Assembly: GCF_018613315.1 (NCBI RefSeq)
Contig: NZ_JAGGQL010000003.1
Location: 186,001 to 250,000, forward strand
Source: Bacillus sp. ISL-37
Lineage (GTDB): Bacteria > Bacillota > Bacilli > Bacillales > Cytobacillaceae
Length of the DNA stretch: 64,000 nucleotides
Reading direction: 5' to 3'
Positions within the stretch are counted from its first letter, which is position 1. Every line of letters starts with the position of its first letter. Of this stretch, positions 25,634 to 34,488 are shown one piece after another. Under the pieces are notes generated by a model, which did no database searches, had not been told where the DNA came from, and was given only the letters and a program-made list of their open reading frames with translations. Position numbers and translations under genes: made by a program.

Positions 25634-25637
25634 TTTT

Positions 25638-26117
25638 ATGGAAAAGGCCTTAGTTACACCAGAAGAACGTTTGAAAGAGTTAGGCCTGACCTTGCCAGCT
25701 CCACGTCAATCGGCAGGGAATTATGTGAGCTGTGTAAGGACCGGCAACCTGATTTTCACATCCGGCCAGGGAACGAATGAATACCGCGGCCGGCTTGGCG
25801 AGGATGTCACGATTGAAGTGGGCTACGATGCGGCAAGGCAGTGCATGCTGAATCTGCTGACTGTGCTGAAGCAGGAATTAGGTGAACTTAGTAAGGTGAA
25901 GCGGGTGGTGAAAGTCCTTGGCTTTGTGAATAGTTCGCCTGATTTTACCGACCAGCCGAAGGTCATGAATGGAGCTTCCGACTTACTCGTACAGGTGTTC
26001 GGTGAGCGTGGTATGCATGGGAGATCTGCTGTCGGCATGGCGCAGTTGCCTTTGAATAATGCTGTCGAGGTCGAAATGGTCGTTGAAGTTGAGGATGAGG
26101 AGGGTGGATTAGGATGA
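25638..26117 (+). CDS. RidA family 2-aminomuconate deaminase
   Basis: 159 residues, with the RidA/YjgF fold: NYVSCVRTGNLIFTSGQG, GEDVTIEVGYDAARQCMLNLL and the closing VGMAQLPLNNAVEVEMVVEV with the trimer-interface residues. Within this operon, between the decarboxylase and the semialdehyde dehydrogenase, it should hydrolyse 2-aminomuconate to 4-oxalocrotonate plus ammonia, the role of RidA-like deaminases in 2-nitrobenzoate and anthranilate pathways. It overlaps the dehydrogenase gene by 4 bases. Confidence 0.9.
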   Translation: MEKALVTPEERLKELGLTLPAPRQSAGNYVSCVRTGNLIFTSGQGTNEYRGRLGEDVTIEVGYDAARQCMLNLLTVLKQELGELSKVKRVVKVLGFVNSSPDFTDQPKVMNGASDLLVQVFGERGMHGRSAVGMAQLPLNNAVEVEMVVEVEDEEGGLG

Positions 26118-27574
26118 ATCTGGCTCAACCACAAGCAATAAAAGATGCAAAGCTTTTCATTAACGGTGAATACCGTGATGCTATGTCAGGCGAGACTTTT
26201 GACACTATCGACCCTTCGACGAATAAGAAGCTGGCATCCGTTGCGAAGGCTGGGGTCGAGGATGCGAAATTGGCAATAGATGTCGCTCAGAAGACTTTCG
26301 AAAGTGGTGTCTGGAGTGAGATGCCAGTTGCCGAAAGAACAAAGATTCTGGTCAGGATGTCTGAACTGGTCATGGAAAGAGTCGATGAATTAGCGCTGGT
26401 CGAGACGCTTGATGTCGGCAAGCCGATCAAGGAAAGCCGCGGGTTTGATATCCCTCGTGCTGCTGCTAATCTGCGTTTTTTTGCCGAAATGGCGAACTAC
26501 ATTAACCATGAGCATTATGACCAGTCACGATATATGTCTTATTCCAAATACGCTCCGGCTGGGGTCACAAGCTTGATCATTCCATGGAATCTTCCGTTCA
26601 TGCAGATGACCTGGAAGGCTTCGGCAGCGATGGCCGCTGGCAATACGGTTGTCGTGAAGCCTGCGTCCTATACTCCATTGAGCGCCGTCATGCTTGGCGA
26701 GATTGCCAATGAAGCGGGATTGCCGCCAGGTGTTTTGAATATTATCACGGGTCCTGGCGGTACAGCAGGGACAGAGATGACCCGCAATCCATCAGTGCGA
26801 AGGATTTCATTTGTCGGCGACAGTACGACAGGCCGCACGGTCATGCAAAACGCGGCTTCACAGCTGATTCCCGTTTCTCTTGAACTTGGCGGTAAATCAG
26901 CCAATATCGTGTTCGAGGATGCGGATCTCGATGAAGCAGTTGCGGGATCGATTGAAGCGATTTTCAGGAACCAGGGTGAGATTTGTCTTGCAGGATCGCG
27001 TTTGCTGGTCCAGGAGAGCATTTACGATCGATTCATGGAAAAATTCGTCGCAGCGGCACGTGCTTTGAAGGTGGGCAATCCGCTTGATCAGGAGACAGAT
27101 ATGGGTGCACTTGTTTCAAAGGGACATCTGGAAACCGTCGATGAGTACGTTCAGATCGGATTGGCTGAAGGCGCTAAGCTCGCAACAGGCGGGAAGCGGA
27201 TTGCTAGTCTTGGAGAGGGCAACTTCTATGAGCCTACTGTTTTATACGATGTGGATAACAAGATGCGCGTGGCTCAGGAAGAAATCTTCGGACCAGTGCT
27301 CGTTGTGATTCCATTTAAAACAGAAGAAGATGCTATTAGAATCGCGAACGATTCCATGTACGGTCTGGCTGGAGTTGTCTGGACAAACGACCTGCGCCGT
27401 GCCCATCGTGTTGCTGCAAAAGTGAATTCCGGCTTGTTGTGGATCAACTGCTGGTATTATCGCGACCTGCGCACACCATTTGGCGGCTCGAAAGCAAGCG
27501 GTATCGGACGCGAAGGCGGCAGGCACAGCTTCGAGTTTTATACCGAAGCGAAGACGATTACGATGAAGCTTTAG
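26114..27574 (+). CDS. 2-aminomuconate 6-semialdehyde dehydrogenase (ALDH family)
   Basis: 486 residues with all aldehyde dehydrogenase landmarks: the N-terminal LFINGEYRDAMSGETF, WNLPFMQMTWK with the catalytic Asn, FVGDSTTGR for cofactor binding, the general base Glu in SLELGGKSANIV and the nucleophile Cys in NQGEICLAGSR. It oxidises 2-aminomuconate 6-semialdehyde to 2-aminomuconate with NAD. The placement with ACMSD and a RidA deaminase supports that substrate over 2-hydroxymuconic semialdehyde. It is followed by a 21-bp-period repeat array before the next operon gene. Confidence 0.93.
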   Translation: MNLAQPQAIKDAKLFINGEYRDAMSGETFDTIDPSTNKKLASVAKAGVEDAKLAIDVAQKTFESGVWSEMPVAERTKILVRMSELVMERVDELALVETLDVGKPIKESRGFDIPRAAANLRFFAEMANYINHEHYDQSRYMSYSKYAPAGVTSLIIPWNLPFMQMTWKASAAMAAGNTVVVKPASYTPLSAVMLGEIANEAGLPPGVLNIITGPGGTAGTEMTRNPSVRRISFVGDSTTGRTVMQNAASQLIPVSLELGGKSANIVFEDADLDEAVAGSIEAIFRNQGEICLAGSRLLVQESIYDRFMEKFVAAARALKVGNPLDQETDMGALVSKGHLETVDEYVQIGLAEGAKLATGGKRIASLGEGNFYEPTVLYDVDNKMRVAQEEIFGPVLVVIPFKTEEDAIRIANDSMYGLAGVVWTNDLRRAHRVAAKVNSGLLWINCWYYRDLRTPFGGSKASGIGREGGRHSFEFYTEAKTITMKL

Positions 27575-27590
27575 CAAGGTGTACCGGTAA

Positions 27591-27885
27591 ACTAGGATTA
27601 TATAACCCGAAACTGGGATTATAATTACGGAAACTGGGATTATTATCAATGAAACTGGGATTAAATACAATAAAACAGGGATTATCTCTATTCTGATAAA
27701 AAGTTGATACTTAAACTACTCCACCAACGGGGATTAAAGGCCGGTCAACGGGGATTATATCCGTTTCAAAGGAGATTAAACCAATTCCAACGAGGATTAA
27801 GTCTGTCCAACTTGTATTAAAAGTGCTCCAACTGGTAGTAAATCGAGGCCAACTGGTATTAAAACCAGCTCAACTGGTATTATCA
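27591..27885. repeat. degenerate tandem array with 21-bp period inside the operon
   Basis: The core ATTA of an AACTGGGATTA-like unit recurs at 27597, 27618, 27639, 27660, 27681, then, after a decayed 52-bp gap, at 27733, 27754, 27775, 27796, 27816, 27837, 27858 and 27879. Spacing is 21 bp apart from one 20-bp step. The units change along the array: CTGGGATTA first, then CGGGGATTA, then CTGGTATTA. This occupies nearly all of the gene-free gap 27575-27947. It lies after the ALDH stop codon and is not coding. Confidence 0.9.
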
Positions 27886-27947
27886 CGGAATAAGTGCTAA
27901 TTTCAACTGTTCAATAACCATATTTAATAGAAAAGGAGGGTGACTTC

Positions 27948-28727
27948 ATGAACGCAACTATTGAAAAGATTGCTGAAACGCTTCTCGAAGCGGAAAAAAG
28001 TAAAAATCCCATATCGCCGCTAACTGCACAATACGAAAACCTTAATGTAACGGATGCTTACAATATTCAGCTGGAAGTTTTAAAAAGAAAGCTGGAACAA
28101 GGTCGGACGGTTATTGGTAAAAAGGTCGGCCTTACGAGTGTGGCGATGCAAAAGATGCTTGGAGTGGATGAGCCGGATTATGGCCATTTGCTTGATGATA
28201 TGAAAGTGCCGAATGGCGGCACAGTGAAGATGTCCAACTTTCTCAGTCCGAAGATCGAAGCGGAGATAGGTTTCGTGTTGGGGTATGACCTTAAGGGGCC
28301 TAATGTCACTTTCCTCGATGTGCTGATGGCAACAAAATATGTCGTGCCAACGTTAGAAATCATCGACAGCCGGATTGCGGATTGGAAGATTGGACTCGTC
28401 GATACAGTGGCTGATAATGGGTCATCCGCTATGGTAGTCGTCGGAGACCAAATGACAGACATAACTGGTATCGACCTGCGAAGTGTTGGGATGACTTTTT
28501 TCAAAAATAATGAAATGGTGGCGACTGGATCTGGTGCTGCGGCACTTGGCCATCCGGCACATGCCATTGCCTGGTTGGCGAACAAGCTTCATGAGTTCGG
28601 GATTACGTTAAAGGCTGGCGAGCTGATTTTACCAGGAGCGCTTTCGGCAGCCATTCCTGTGCAGGAAGGCGATACAGTTTCTGCTCAGTTTGGTCCGGTC
28701 GGCTCCGTGTCAGTGACTTTTGAGTAG
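27948..28727 (+). CDS. 2-oxopent-4-enoate hydratase (2-keto-4-pentenoate hydratase)
   Basis: 259 residues of the fumarylacetoacetate-hydrolase-like hydratase/decarboxylase family. Of the two paralogues in the operon this one resembles DmpE-type hydratases: VIGKKVGLTSVAMQKMLGV, IDSRIADWKI and TGSGAAALGHP are diagnostic. The metal-binding Glu pair lies in PKIEAEIGFVL. It adds water to 2-oxopent-4-enoate to give 4-hydroxy-2-oxovalerate. AAAGGAGG is 8 bases before the ATG. It opens the second half of the operon after the repeat array. Confidence 0.88.
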   Translation: MNATIEKIAETLLEAEKSKNPISPLTAQYENLNVTDAYNIQLEVLKRKLEQGRTVIGKKVGLTSVAMQKMLGVDEPDYGHLLDDMKVPNGGTVKMSNFLSPKIEAEIGFVLGYDLKGPNVTFLDVLMATKYVVPTLEIIDSRIADWKIGLVDTVADNGSSAMVVVGDQMTDITGIDLRSVGMTFFKNNEMVATGSGAAALGHPAHAIAWLANKLHEFGITLKAGELILPGALSAAIPVQEGDTVSAQFGPVGSVSVTFE

Positions 28728-28739
28728 GAGGTGTGCGGG

Positions 28740-29618
28740 TTGGCGAAAATCAAAGCAGCAATCATAGGTTCCGGAAACATTGGGACCGATCTTATGTATA
28801 AGCTGGAAAGAAGCGAAGTTATTGAACTGACAGCGATGATTGGTATTGATCCTGAATCCGACGGGCTGAAGCGGGCCAAGGAAAAAGGATACCTGGCATT
28901 CCATAATGGAATTCAGGCACTGAAAGACAATCCTGACATGGCCGACATCGTGTTTGATGCAACCTCAGCAAAGACACATGTCAGGCATGCGAAGCTTCTC
29001 GCTGAATTGGGCAAGCTGGCCATCGACCTGACCCCGGCGGCAAGGGGACCATTTGTCTCTCCAGCTGTTAAAACAGATGCTTATTTGAATGAAAAAAATG
29101 TGAATATGATTACTTGTGGCGGACAGGCGACGATTCCAATCGTCCATGCGATCAACTCAGTTGCTGATGTCAGTTACGCCGAAATCGTCGCCACGATCTC
29201 TTCAAAGAGTGCAGGTCCGGGAACGCGTGCGAACATTGATGAATTTACGATCACAACTCGCCGGGGAATTGAGGAAGTAGGCGGAGCAGACAAAGGGAAG
29301 GCGCTGATTATCCTGAATCCGGCAGAGCCTCCGATTTTAATGCGAGATACGATTTATTGCGAAGTGAGAAACATGGATGAAGCTGCGATCACAAAATCGA
29401 TTGAGCAGATGATCGAAACGGTGAAGGAATATGTACCAGGCTACAGGCTGAAGCAGGAGCCGTTGTTTGATGGAAACAGGGTGACTGTGTTTGTCGAAGT
29501 CGAGGGTGCGGGTGACTACTTCCCGATTTATGCTGGAAACCTTGATATCATGACAGCAGCAGCGACGCGGGTTGCTGAGGACTTCGCGATCCATATGCTT
29601 GAAAAACAGATTGTCTAA
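28740..29618 (+). CDS. acetaldehyde dehydrogenase (acetylating)
   Basis: 292 residues from TTG 28740, 8 bases after AGGAGG (GTG 28731 would overlap the ribosome site). The Rossmann start is [11 protein letters not shown] and the catalytic Cys lies in [13 protein letters not shown], the DmpF/MhpF signature. It converts acetaldehyde, CoA and NAD to acetyl-CoA, and in this family it forms a channelled complex with the aldolase encoded directly downstream. Length is normal (about 300). Confidence 0.95.
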   Translation: MAKIKAAIIGSGNIGTDLMYKLERSEVIELTAMIGIDPESDGLKRAKEKGYLAFHNGIQALKDNPDMADIVFDATSAKTHVRHAKLLAELGKLAIDLTPAARGPFVSPAVKTDAYLNEKNVNMITCGGQATIPIVHAINSVADVSYAEIVATISSKSAGPGTRANIDEFTITTRRGIEEVGGADKGKALIILNPAEPPILMRDTIYCEVRNMDEAAITKSIEQMIETVKEYVPGYRLKQEPLFDGNRVTVFVEVEGAGDYFPIYAGNLDIMTAAATRVAEDFAIHMLEKQIV

Positions 29619-29630
29619 GCGAAAGGCTGG

Positions 29631-30668
29631 GTGGAATTTTTGAAGCGCAAAAGTGATAAGCCTATCAAAATTACAGAAGTTTGCCTGCGTGACGGCAGCC
29701 ATGTTATGCAGCATCAATATACTGAAGAGCAGGTACGCCGTGTGGCACGCGAGCTTGATGAAGCGGGAATGCACTATATCGAAGTGAGCCATGGAGACGG
29801 ATTGGGCGGTTCGACGCTGCAGTATGGAAAGTCACTCGTTGATGAAATGAAATTGATTGAAGCAGCGGTTGATGAATGTAAAAACTCAAAGGTAGCGGTG
29901 CTGCTTTTGCCAGGAGTCGGGACGGTCTATGAACTGAAGCAGGCCCACCAAATCGGCGCAAGTCTGGTCCGGGTTGCCACTCATGTAACCGAGGCTGATG
30001 TTTCAGCGCAGCATATCAGCATGGCACGCGAGCTTGGGATGGAGACGCTTGGCTTCCTGATGATGGCGCATATGGCACCTACTGAAAAATTGGTAGAACA
30101 GGCGAAGCTGATGGAGAGTTACGGGGCACAGGCTGTCTATGTAACTGATTCTGCCGGGGCCCTTTTACCGCATGAAGTAAAAGAAAAGATTGCGGCTTTA
30201 AGAGAATCATTGTCTATCGAAGTTGGATTCCATGCTCATAACAATCTCTCATTAGCAGTGGCAAATACGCTGACGGCAATTGAAGAAGGAGCAACAAGGA
30301 TTGATGGAAGCATCCGCTGTCTGGGTGCAGGCGCTGGTAATGCGCAAACAGAGGTTCTTTTATCCGTACTAGACCGAATGGGCGTCAATCTTGGAATCGA
30401 TATTTATAAAATGATGGATCTCGCTGAGAATACGGTTGGGCCGATGCTTCCGAAAGCGCAGGAGATTAATAGAGGTAGTCTCGTGTTAGGATATGCTGGT
30501 GTTTACTCAAGTTTCTTGCTGCACGCTGAGCGGGCTGGACAGAGATTTGGAATCGATTCAAGAGATATTTTAATAGAGTTGGGTAAGAGGAAGGTAGTTG
30601 GCGGCCAGGAGGATATGATTCTTGATGTCGCTGCTGAACTGGCCAAAGCCCGGAAGCTGGAGGTGTAA
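29631..30668 (+). CDS. 4-hydroxy-2-oxovalerate aldolase
   Basis: 345 residues, DmpG/MhpE family of the HMGL-like TIM barrels. EVCLRDGSHVMQHQ carries the catalytic Arg and metal Asp, and GFHAHNNLSLAVANT the HxH metal ligands; RCLGAGAGNAQTE is typical. It splits 4-hydroxy-2-oxovalerate into pyruvate and acetaldehyde, handing the latter to the dehydrogenase upstream. The GTG start at 29631 is only weakly supported by an AAGGCTGG site; TTG 29640 is an alternative. Confidence 0.95.
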   Translation: MEFLKRKSDKPIKITEVCLRDGSHVMQHQYTEEQVRRVARELDEAGMHYIEVSHGDGLGGSTLQYGKSLVDEMKLIEAAVDECKNSKVAVLLLPGVGTVYELKQAHQIGASLVRVATHVTEADVSAQHISMARELGMETLGFLMMAHMAPTEKLVEQAKLMESYGAQAVYVTDSAGALLPHEVKEKIAALRESLSIEVGFHAHNNLSLAVANTLTAIEEGATRIDGSIRCLGAGAGNAQTEVLLSVLDRMGVNLGIDIYKMMDLAENTVGPMLPKAQEINRGSLVLGYAGVYSSFLLHAERAGQRFGIDSRDILIELGKRKVVGGQEDMILDVAAELAKARKLEV

Positions 30669-30671
30669 AAT

Positions 30672-31469
30672 ATGACGATTATGAAGGGTGTCGACCTCGA
30701 AATCGTGGAATACTTATATTCTGCTGAAAAAGAACGTCGCGAAGTCGTGAAGGTGACCGACCGTTATCCAGAGCTTAGCTTTTCCGATGCGTATTCGATT
30801 CAGGAAAAATTGATTCAGAGACGCGAGCAGGACGGGTCTCGTAAAATTGGCCTGAAGCTTGGCTTAACGAGCAAAGCGAAGCAGCAAATGATGGGAGTCC
30901 ATGAAGCGATTTATGGGTACCTGACTGATGATATGCTGGCACTGGAGTGGGAACACCTTGATTTTACAGAGTTCATCCATCCAAAAGCAGAGCCGGAAAT
31001 TGCGTTTTTCATCGACGAGGATTTGGAAGGAACCAACGTAACCGCGGAAGATGTATTAAAAGTGACGAAATTCGTGGCACCGGCAATCGAGATTATCGAC
31101 AGCCGCTATTTGAATTTCAAGTTCACCCTGGCTGATGTGATTGCGGATAACTGTTCTTCATCAAAATTTTTGATCGGAAGCAAGTGGATGTCACCGCGGG
31201 ATCTGGACTTAGGACAGCTGGGCATGGTGATGTCGAAAAACGGACAGATTGCCCAAACCGGATCGAGTGCAGCAGTCCTGGGTCATCCGGCAACATCGGT
31301 CGCATGGGCAGTCAACAAGCTTGGTGAGGTTGGGAAAGGGATTAAAAAGGGAGACGTCATCCTGAGCGGAGCGGTATCAGAGGCGATTGCCTTTGAACCA
31401 AATGATAACGTTCTAGTGCAATTCGCCGAATTGGGCAGTGTTTCTTTTACATGCAAATCAAGCACTTAG
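30672..31469 (+). CDS. 4-oxalocrotonate decarboxylase
   Basis: 265 residues, paralogue of the hydratase at 27948 but closer to DmpH: VTDRYPELSFSDAYSIQ, IGLKLGLTSKAKQQMMGV and IDSRYLNFKF match the decarboxylase pattern. Metal ligands are in PKAEPEIAFFI. It decarboxylates 2-oxohex-3-enedioate (ketonised 4-oxalocrotonate) to 2-oxopent-4-enoate, feeding the hydratase, with which it normally forms a complex. The last codons overlap the operon terminator. Confidence 0.88.
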   Translation: MTIMKGVDLEIVEYLYSAEKERREVVKVTDRYPELSFSDAYSIQEKLIQRREQDGSRKIGLKLGLTSKAKQQMMGVHEAIYGYLTDDMLALEWEHLDFTEFIHPKAEPEIAFFIDEDLEGTNVTAEDVLKVTKFVAPAIEIIDSRYLNFKFTLADVIADNCSSSKFLIGSKWMSPRDLDLGQLGMVMSKNGQIAQTGSSAAVLGHPATSVAWAVNKLGEVGKGIKKGDVILSGAVSEAIAFEPNDNVLVQFAELGSVSFTCKSST

Positions 31470-31497
31470 TTTCTATGACTAAGTGCCTTCTTTTTTA
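31462..31497 (+). terminator. intrinsic terminator after the catabolic genes
   Basis: GCACTTAGT/ACTAAGTGC perfect 9-bp stem, 7-base loop, T-rich tail; the left arm includes the last codons of the decarboxylase gene. Confidence 0.9.
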
Positions 31498-31570
31498 GTT
31501 TTGAATATTCGAAATATAAAGTTAAAATATACATTCTATGTTAAGCACTTTACACTTTTGCTAGTAAAAA

Positions 31571-31625
31571 GTGATTATAATCACAGTTAGAGACAGCTTG
31601 GGAAAATATTTTGGTAGCGTTTACA
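31571..31625 (+). promoter_or_regulatory. Crp/Fnr-type palindrome over -10, and cre-like site, before TRAP operon
   Basis: GTGATTATAATCAC at 31571-31584 is a perfect palindrome with GTGA-N6-TCAC half sites (Crp/Fnr geometry) and contains TATAAT. Just upstream CACTTTT-GCTAGTA-AAAAGTG forms another inverted repeat. At 31612-31625, TGGTAGCGTTTACA matches the CcpA cre consensus except at two positions. Transcription of the TRAP genes is thus probably under a Crp/Fnr protein and carbon catabolite control. Confidence 0.55.
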
Positions 31626-31648
31626 AAAAGAAAAAAGGGGTGCGAGAA

Positions 31649-32662
31649 ATGATTGGTTTAAGAAAATTTAGTCTGACACTATTAATTTTTATGCTCGTGT
31701 TGACGGCTGCTGCATGTGGCAATGACACTGATGCAAAGCCTGCGGCAGGATCTGGTGAGAAATACTCATTCAAGCTTGCGCACATAACCCCAACGGACCA
31801 TATGTGGCATAAAGCCGCGGAAAAATTTAAGGAAGAGCTGGAAAAGAACTCGGATGGCCGAATGACAGTGGAAATCTACCCTGCAAGCCAGCTTGGAAGT
31901 GAAGCTGATATGGTTCAGCAAATCTCTTCTGGTTCAGTAGATTTCGGATTGATTACTGCTGCCTACATGAGTTCACGCGCTCCAGCGTTCACTGCCTGGT
32001 TTGCACCATATGCTTTTGAAGATTTAAAAGAGACGAATGCAGCACGCGATACTGAAATTGCGAAGAAGATATTGGCTACCCTTGACGACCAGGGACTTAA
32101 AGGACTTGATTATCTATTCGCTGGGAACCGGGTCATGCTGTTCAAGGATAAGGAAGTAAAGAAGCCTGAAGATATGAAAGGATTAGCATTCCGTGTGACG
32201 CCAAGCCCGCCGCTTCAAGACTTTTATAAATCACTGGGAGCTTCTCCTGAGTCATTGCCATTGCCGGAAGTATACGCCGCGGTTCAAACTGGGGTAATCG
32301 ATGGAATGGATATGGACCTTGACGCCACGATTACGAACAAGTATCACGAAGTTGCCAAGTATGGTGCGGTAACGAATCACATGGTATGGCCTTCAGTTGC
32401 GATCATGAACAAAGATAAGTACGAAAAGCTGTCTGATGGAGATAAGAAGATCATTGACGACGCCATCAAGACTGCAGCTGATTATTCAGCTAACACACGC
32501 GCATCCCAGGAAGAAGAATTCAAAAAGACGCTAAGCGATACTGGGATGAAGATCTATGAAATCGACCAGAAGTTATTTGAACCATATATTAAGCAATTCG
32601 ATGAAAAATATGGACCAACAGATCCGCTGATCCAGGAATTCATCGACACATTCCGCAAATAA
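31649..32662 (+). CDS. TRAP transporter substrate-binding lipoprotein, DctP family
   Basis: 337 residues from ATG 31649 behind AAAAAGGGGTG; the ORF extension to 31571 covers the promoter. A signal peptide with lipobox LTAAAC (Cys near residue 23) anchors it outside. The DctP fold is clear: KLAHITPTDHMWHKAAEKFKEELEKNSDGRM, EVYAAVQTGVIDGMD and the ligand carboxylate Arg in LAFRVTPS. Its position after the anthranilate pathway genes suggests capture of an aromatic or other carboxylate related to that pathway. Confidence 0.94.
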   Translation: MIGLRKFSLTLLIFMLVLTAAACGNDTDAKPAAGSGEKYSFKLAHITPTDHMWHKAAEKFKEELEKNSDGRMTVEIYPASQLGSEADMVQQISSGSVDFGLITAAYMSSRAPAFTAWFAPYAFEDLKETNAARDTEIAKKILATLDDQGLKGLDYLFAGNRVMLFKDKEVKKPEDMKGLAFRVTPSPPLQDFYKSLGASPESLPLPEVYAAVQTGVIDGMDMDLDATITNKYHEVAKYGAVTNHMVWPSVAIMNKDKYEKLSDGDKKIIDDAIKTAADYSANTRASQEEEFKKTLSDTGMKIYEIDQKLFEPYIKQFDEKYGPTDPLIQEFIDTFRK

Positions 32663-32680
32663 CCTATTGGAGGGAAATGC

Positions 32681-33211
32681 GTGAAATACGTCAGCAATAT
32701 GGTAGCCAGTTTCGAAAAGAAACTGGCTATTATCCTAATGTTTGCAATGGCTGTGATTGTCGCGGCTGCCGTTGTTTTTCGATATGTATTCAATAACCCA
32801 TTATTCTGGGCGGGAGAGGTATCGATTTTCTTGTTGATTTACATAACGTTCATCGGCGGCAGCCTAGGCTTGAAGTATAAGACACAGGCGTCTGTAACGC
32901 TGATTACAGATTATCTGCCTGAAAAGATTAATAAATGGGTGGCAGTACTTGCTCATATCTTTATGCTATTATTCATGGCGATTCTATTATTCTATTGTTT
33001 TACCTGGATTACTTCATCATCTGTAGCAATCCAAAGATCGAGTGCGATTTTGCTTCCAATGTGGATTCCTTATGCGATTCTGCCTTTTGGATTGCTGTTC
33101 GCGACGATTCATTTAATTAGTAATATGTTTGATATTATGCAAAATCAGCATATTGATAGTGAAATGGTTACGAATCTCCATGCTGCTGCAAAGGAGAGTG
33201 AAGAAGAATGA
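32681..33211 (+). CDS. TRAP transporter small permease, DctQ family
   Basis: 176 residues with four membrane helices: IILMFAMAVIVAAAVVFRYVF, WAGEVSIFLLIYITFIGGSLG, VLAHIFMLLFMAILLFYCF and the last near 125-148. FRYVFNNPLFWAGEVS is the DctQ signature. It pairs with the large permease encoded 4 bases overlapping downstream. GGAGGGAAATGC precedes GTG 32681. Confidence 0.93.
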   Translation: MKYVSNMVASFEKKLAIILMFAMAVIVAAAVVFRYVFNNPLFWAGEVSIFLLIYITFIGGSLGLKYKTQASVTLITDYLPEKINKWVAVLAHIFMLLFMAILLFYCFTWITSSSVAIQRSSAILLPMWIPYAILPFGLLFATIHLISNMFDIMQNQHIDSEMVTNLHAAAKESEEE

Positions 33212-34488
33212 TGGCACTGGTTATTTTAGCATTCGTTGTATTTCTGTTCATGGGAATTCCCATCTCGCTTGTGCTTGGAATGACAACGATCGTTTACTTC
33301 TTGGTGACTGGCAATACAATGCTGCTCGAATCGACTCCACAGCGGCTGTATTCGGGGATGGAGAATTTCGGGTTATTAGCGATTCCGTTGTTCATGCTGA
33401 CAGGTGAGTTGATGAATAGCGGCGGTATCACCAACAGGCTTGTGGTATTTGCAAGAATGCTCGTCGGTCATGTACGTGGGGGTCTCGCTTACGTCACGGT
33501 TATCGCTAATATGTTCCTAGCTTCTATATTGGGTTCGGCGAACGCGCAAGCCGCCATGATGAGCAAGGTGATGGTACCTGAGATGGAAAAAGAGGGTTAT
33601 AGCCGGGAATTTTCGTCGGCTTTGACACTCGCAAGCTCTATCGTGGCGCCAATCATTCCGCCGAGCATGATTTTCATCATTTATGGAACCTTGTCTGGAA
33701 CTTCGATTGGCGGTTTGTTCATGGCCGGGATTATTCCGGGAACGATTTTTGGTATCGGTTTTGTCTCTTTAATCGCCTATTTAGGATATAAGCATAATTT
33801 CCCGCGCAGTGAAAGAGCCAGCTTAAGCGCTATCTTCGACTCTTTCCTTAAGGTATTACCAGCTATTTTGGTCCCATTTGTCATTACTGTCGGGATTTTA
33901 AGCGGGGCTTTCACAGCAACAGAATCTGCCGCAGTTGCCAGTGTGATTGCATTCATTGTTGGGATGTTTTTTTACAAAGAATTGAAGTGGAAAAGCTTGT
34001 CGAAGATCTTGGTGAACACCGTTATTGGTACAGCCACAGTTACCTTCTTGATTGCGATGGCCAATTTATTCGGCTGGCTGATTGCCTTTGAGCAAATCCC
34101 GCAATTGATTGCGAACTCGATGTTGTCCATTTCGGATAACCCGTTTGTTTTCCTGTTGCTGGTTAACATCTTCTTGTTACTAATAGGGACATTGCTAGAT
34201 GGAATCGCAGCTCTGATTATCCTTGTTCCAGTGTTGATGCCTTTGGTTACAGGGTTCAATATCGATCCAATCCATTTCGGTGTGATTATCTGTATCAACC
34301 TGACAATCGGACTGTTGACACCGCCAGTCGGAACAGGACTGTTCATCGTGTCCTCCATCGCCGAAGTAAAATTCGAACGCTTGATTAAAGCCGTTACACC
34401 AATGCTTCTAATCGGAATCGCCATGCTCTTCATCGTCACCTACTGGGAACAAACAACTTTGTTTATACCACGATTGCTAGGATTCTAA
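33208..34488 (+). CDS. TRAP transporter large permease, DctM family
   Basis: 426 residues, about twelve membrane helices, with DctM hallmarks: FLFMGIPISLVLG, PLFMLTGELMNSGGIT, GSANAQAAMMSKVMVPEM and IIPPSMIFIIYG; the second half has LLTPPVGTGLF. It carries out sodium-driven uptake of the solute delivered by the DctP protein. AAGGAGAGTG precedes the start, overlapping the small permease by 4 bases. A hairpin follows at 34487. Confidence 0.95.
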   Translation: MMALVILAFVVFLFMGIPISLVLGMTTIVYFLVTGNTMLLESTPQRLYSGMENFGLLAIPLFMLTGELMNSGGITNRLVVFARMLVGHVRGGLAYVTVIANMFLASILGSANAQAAMMSKVMVPEMEKEGYSREFSSALTLASSIVAPIIPPSMIFIIYGTLSGTSIGGLFMAGIIPGTIFGIGFVSLIAYLGYKHNFPRSERASLSAIFDSFLKVLPAILVPFVITVGILSGAFTATESAAVASVIAFIVGMFFYKELKWKSLSKILVNTVIGTATVTFLIAMANLFGWLIAFEQIPQLIANSMLSISDNPFVFLLLVNIFLLLIGTLLDGIAALIILVPVLMPLVTGFNIDPIHFGVIICINLTIGLLTPPVGTGLFIVSSIAEVKFERLIKAVTPMLLIGIAMLFIVTYWEQTTLFIPRLLGF

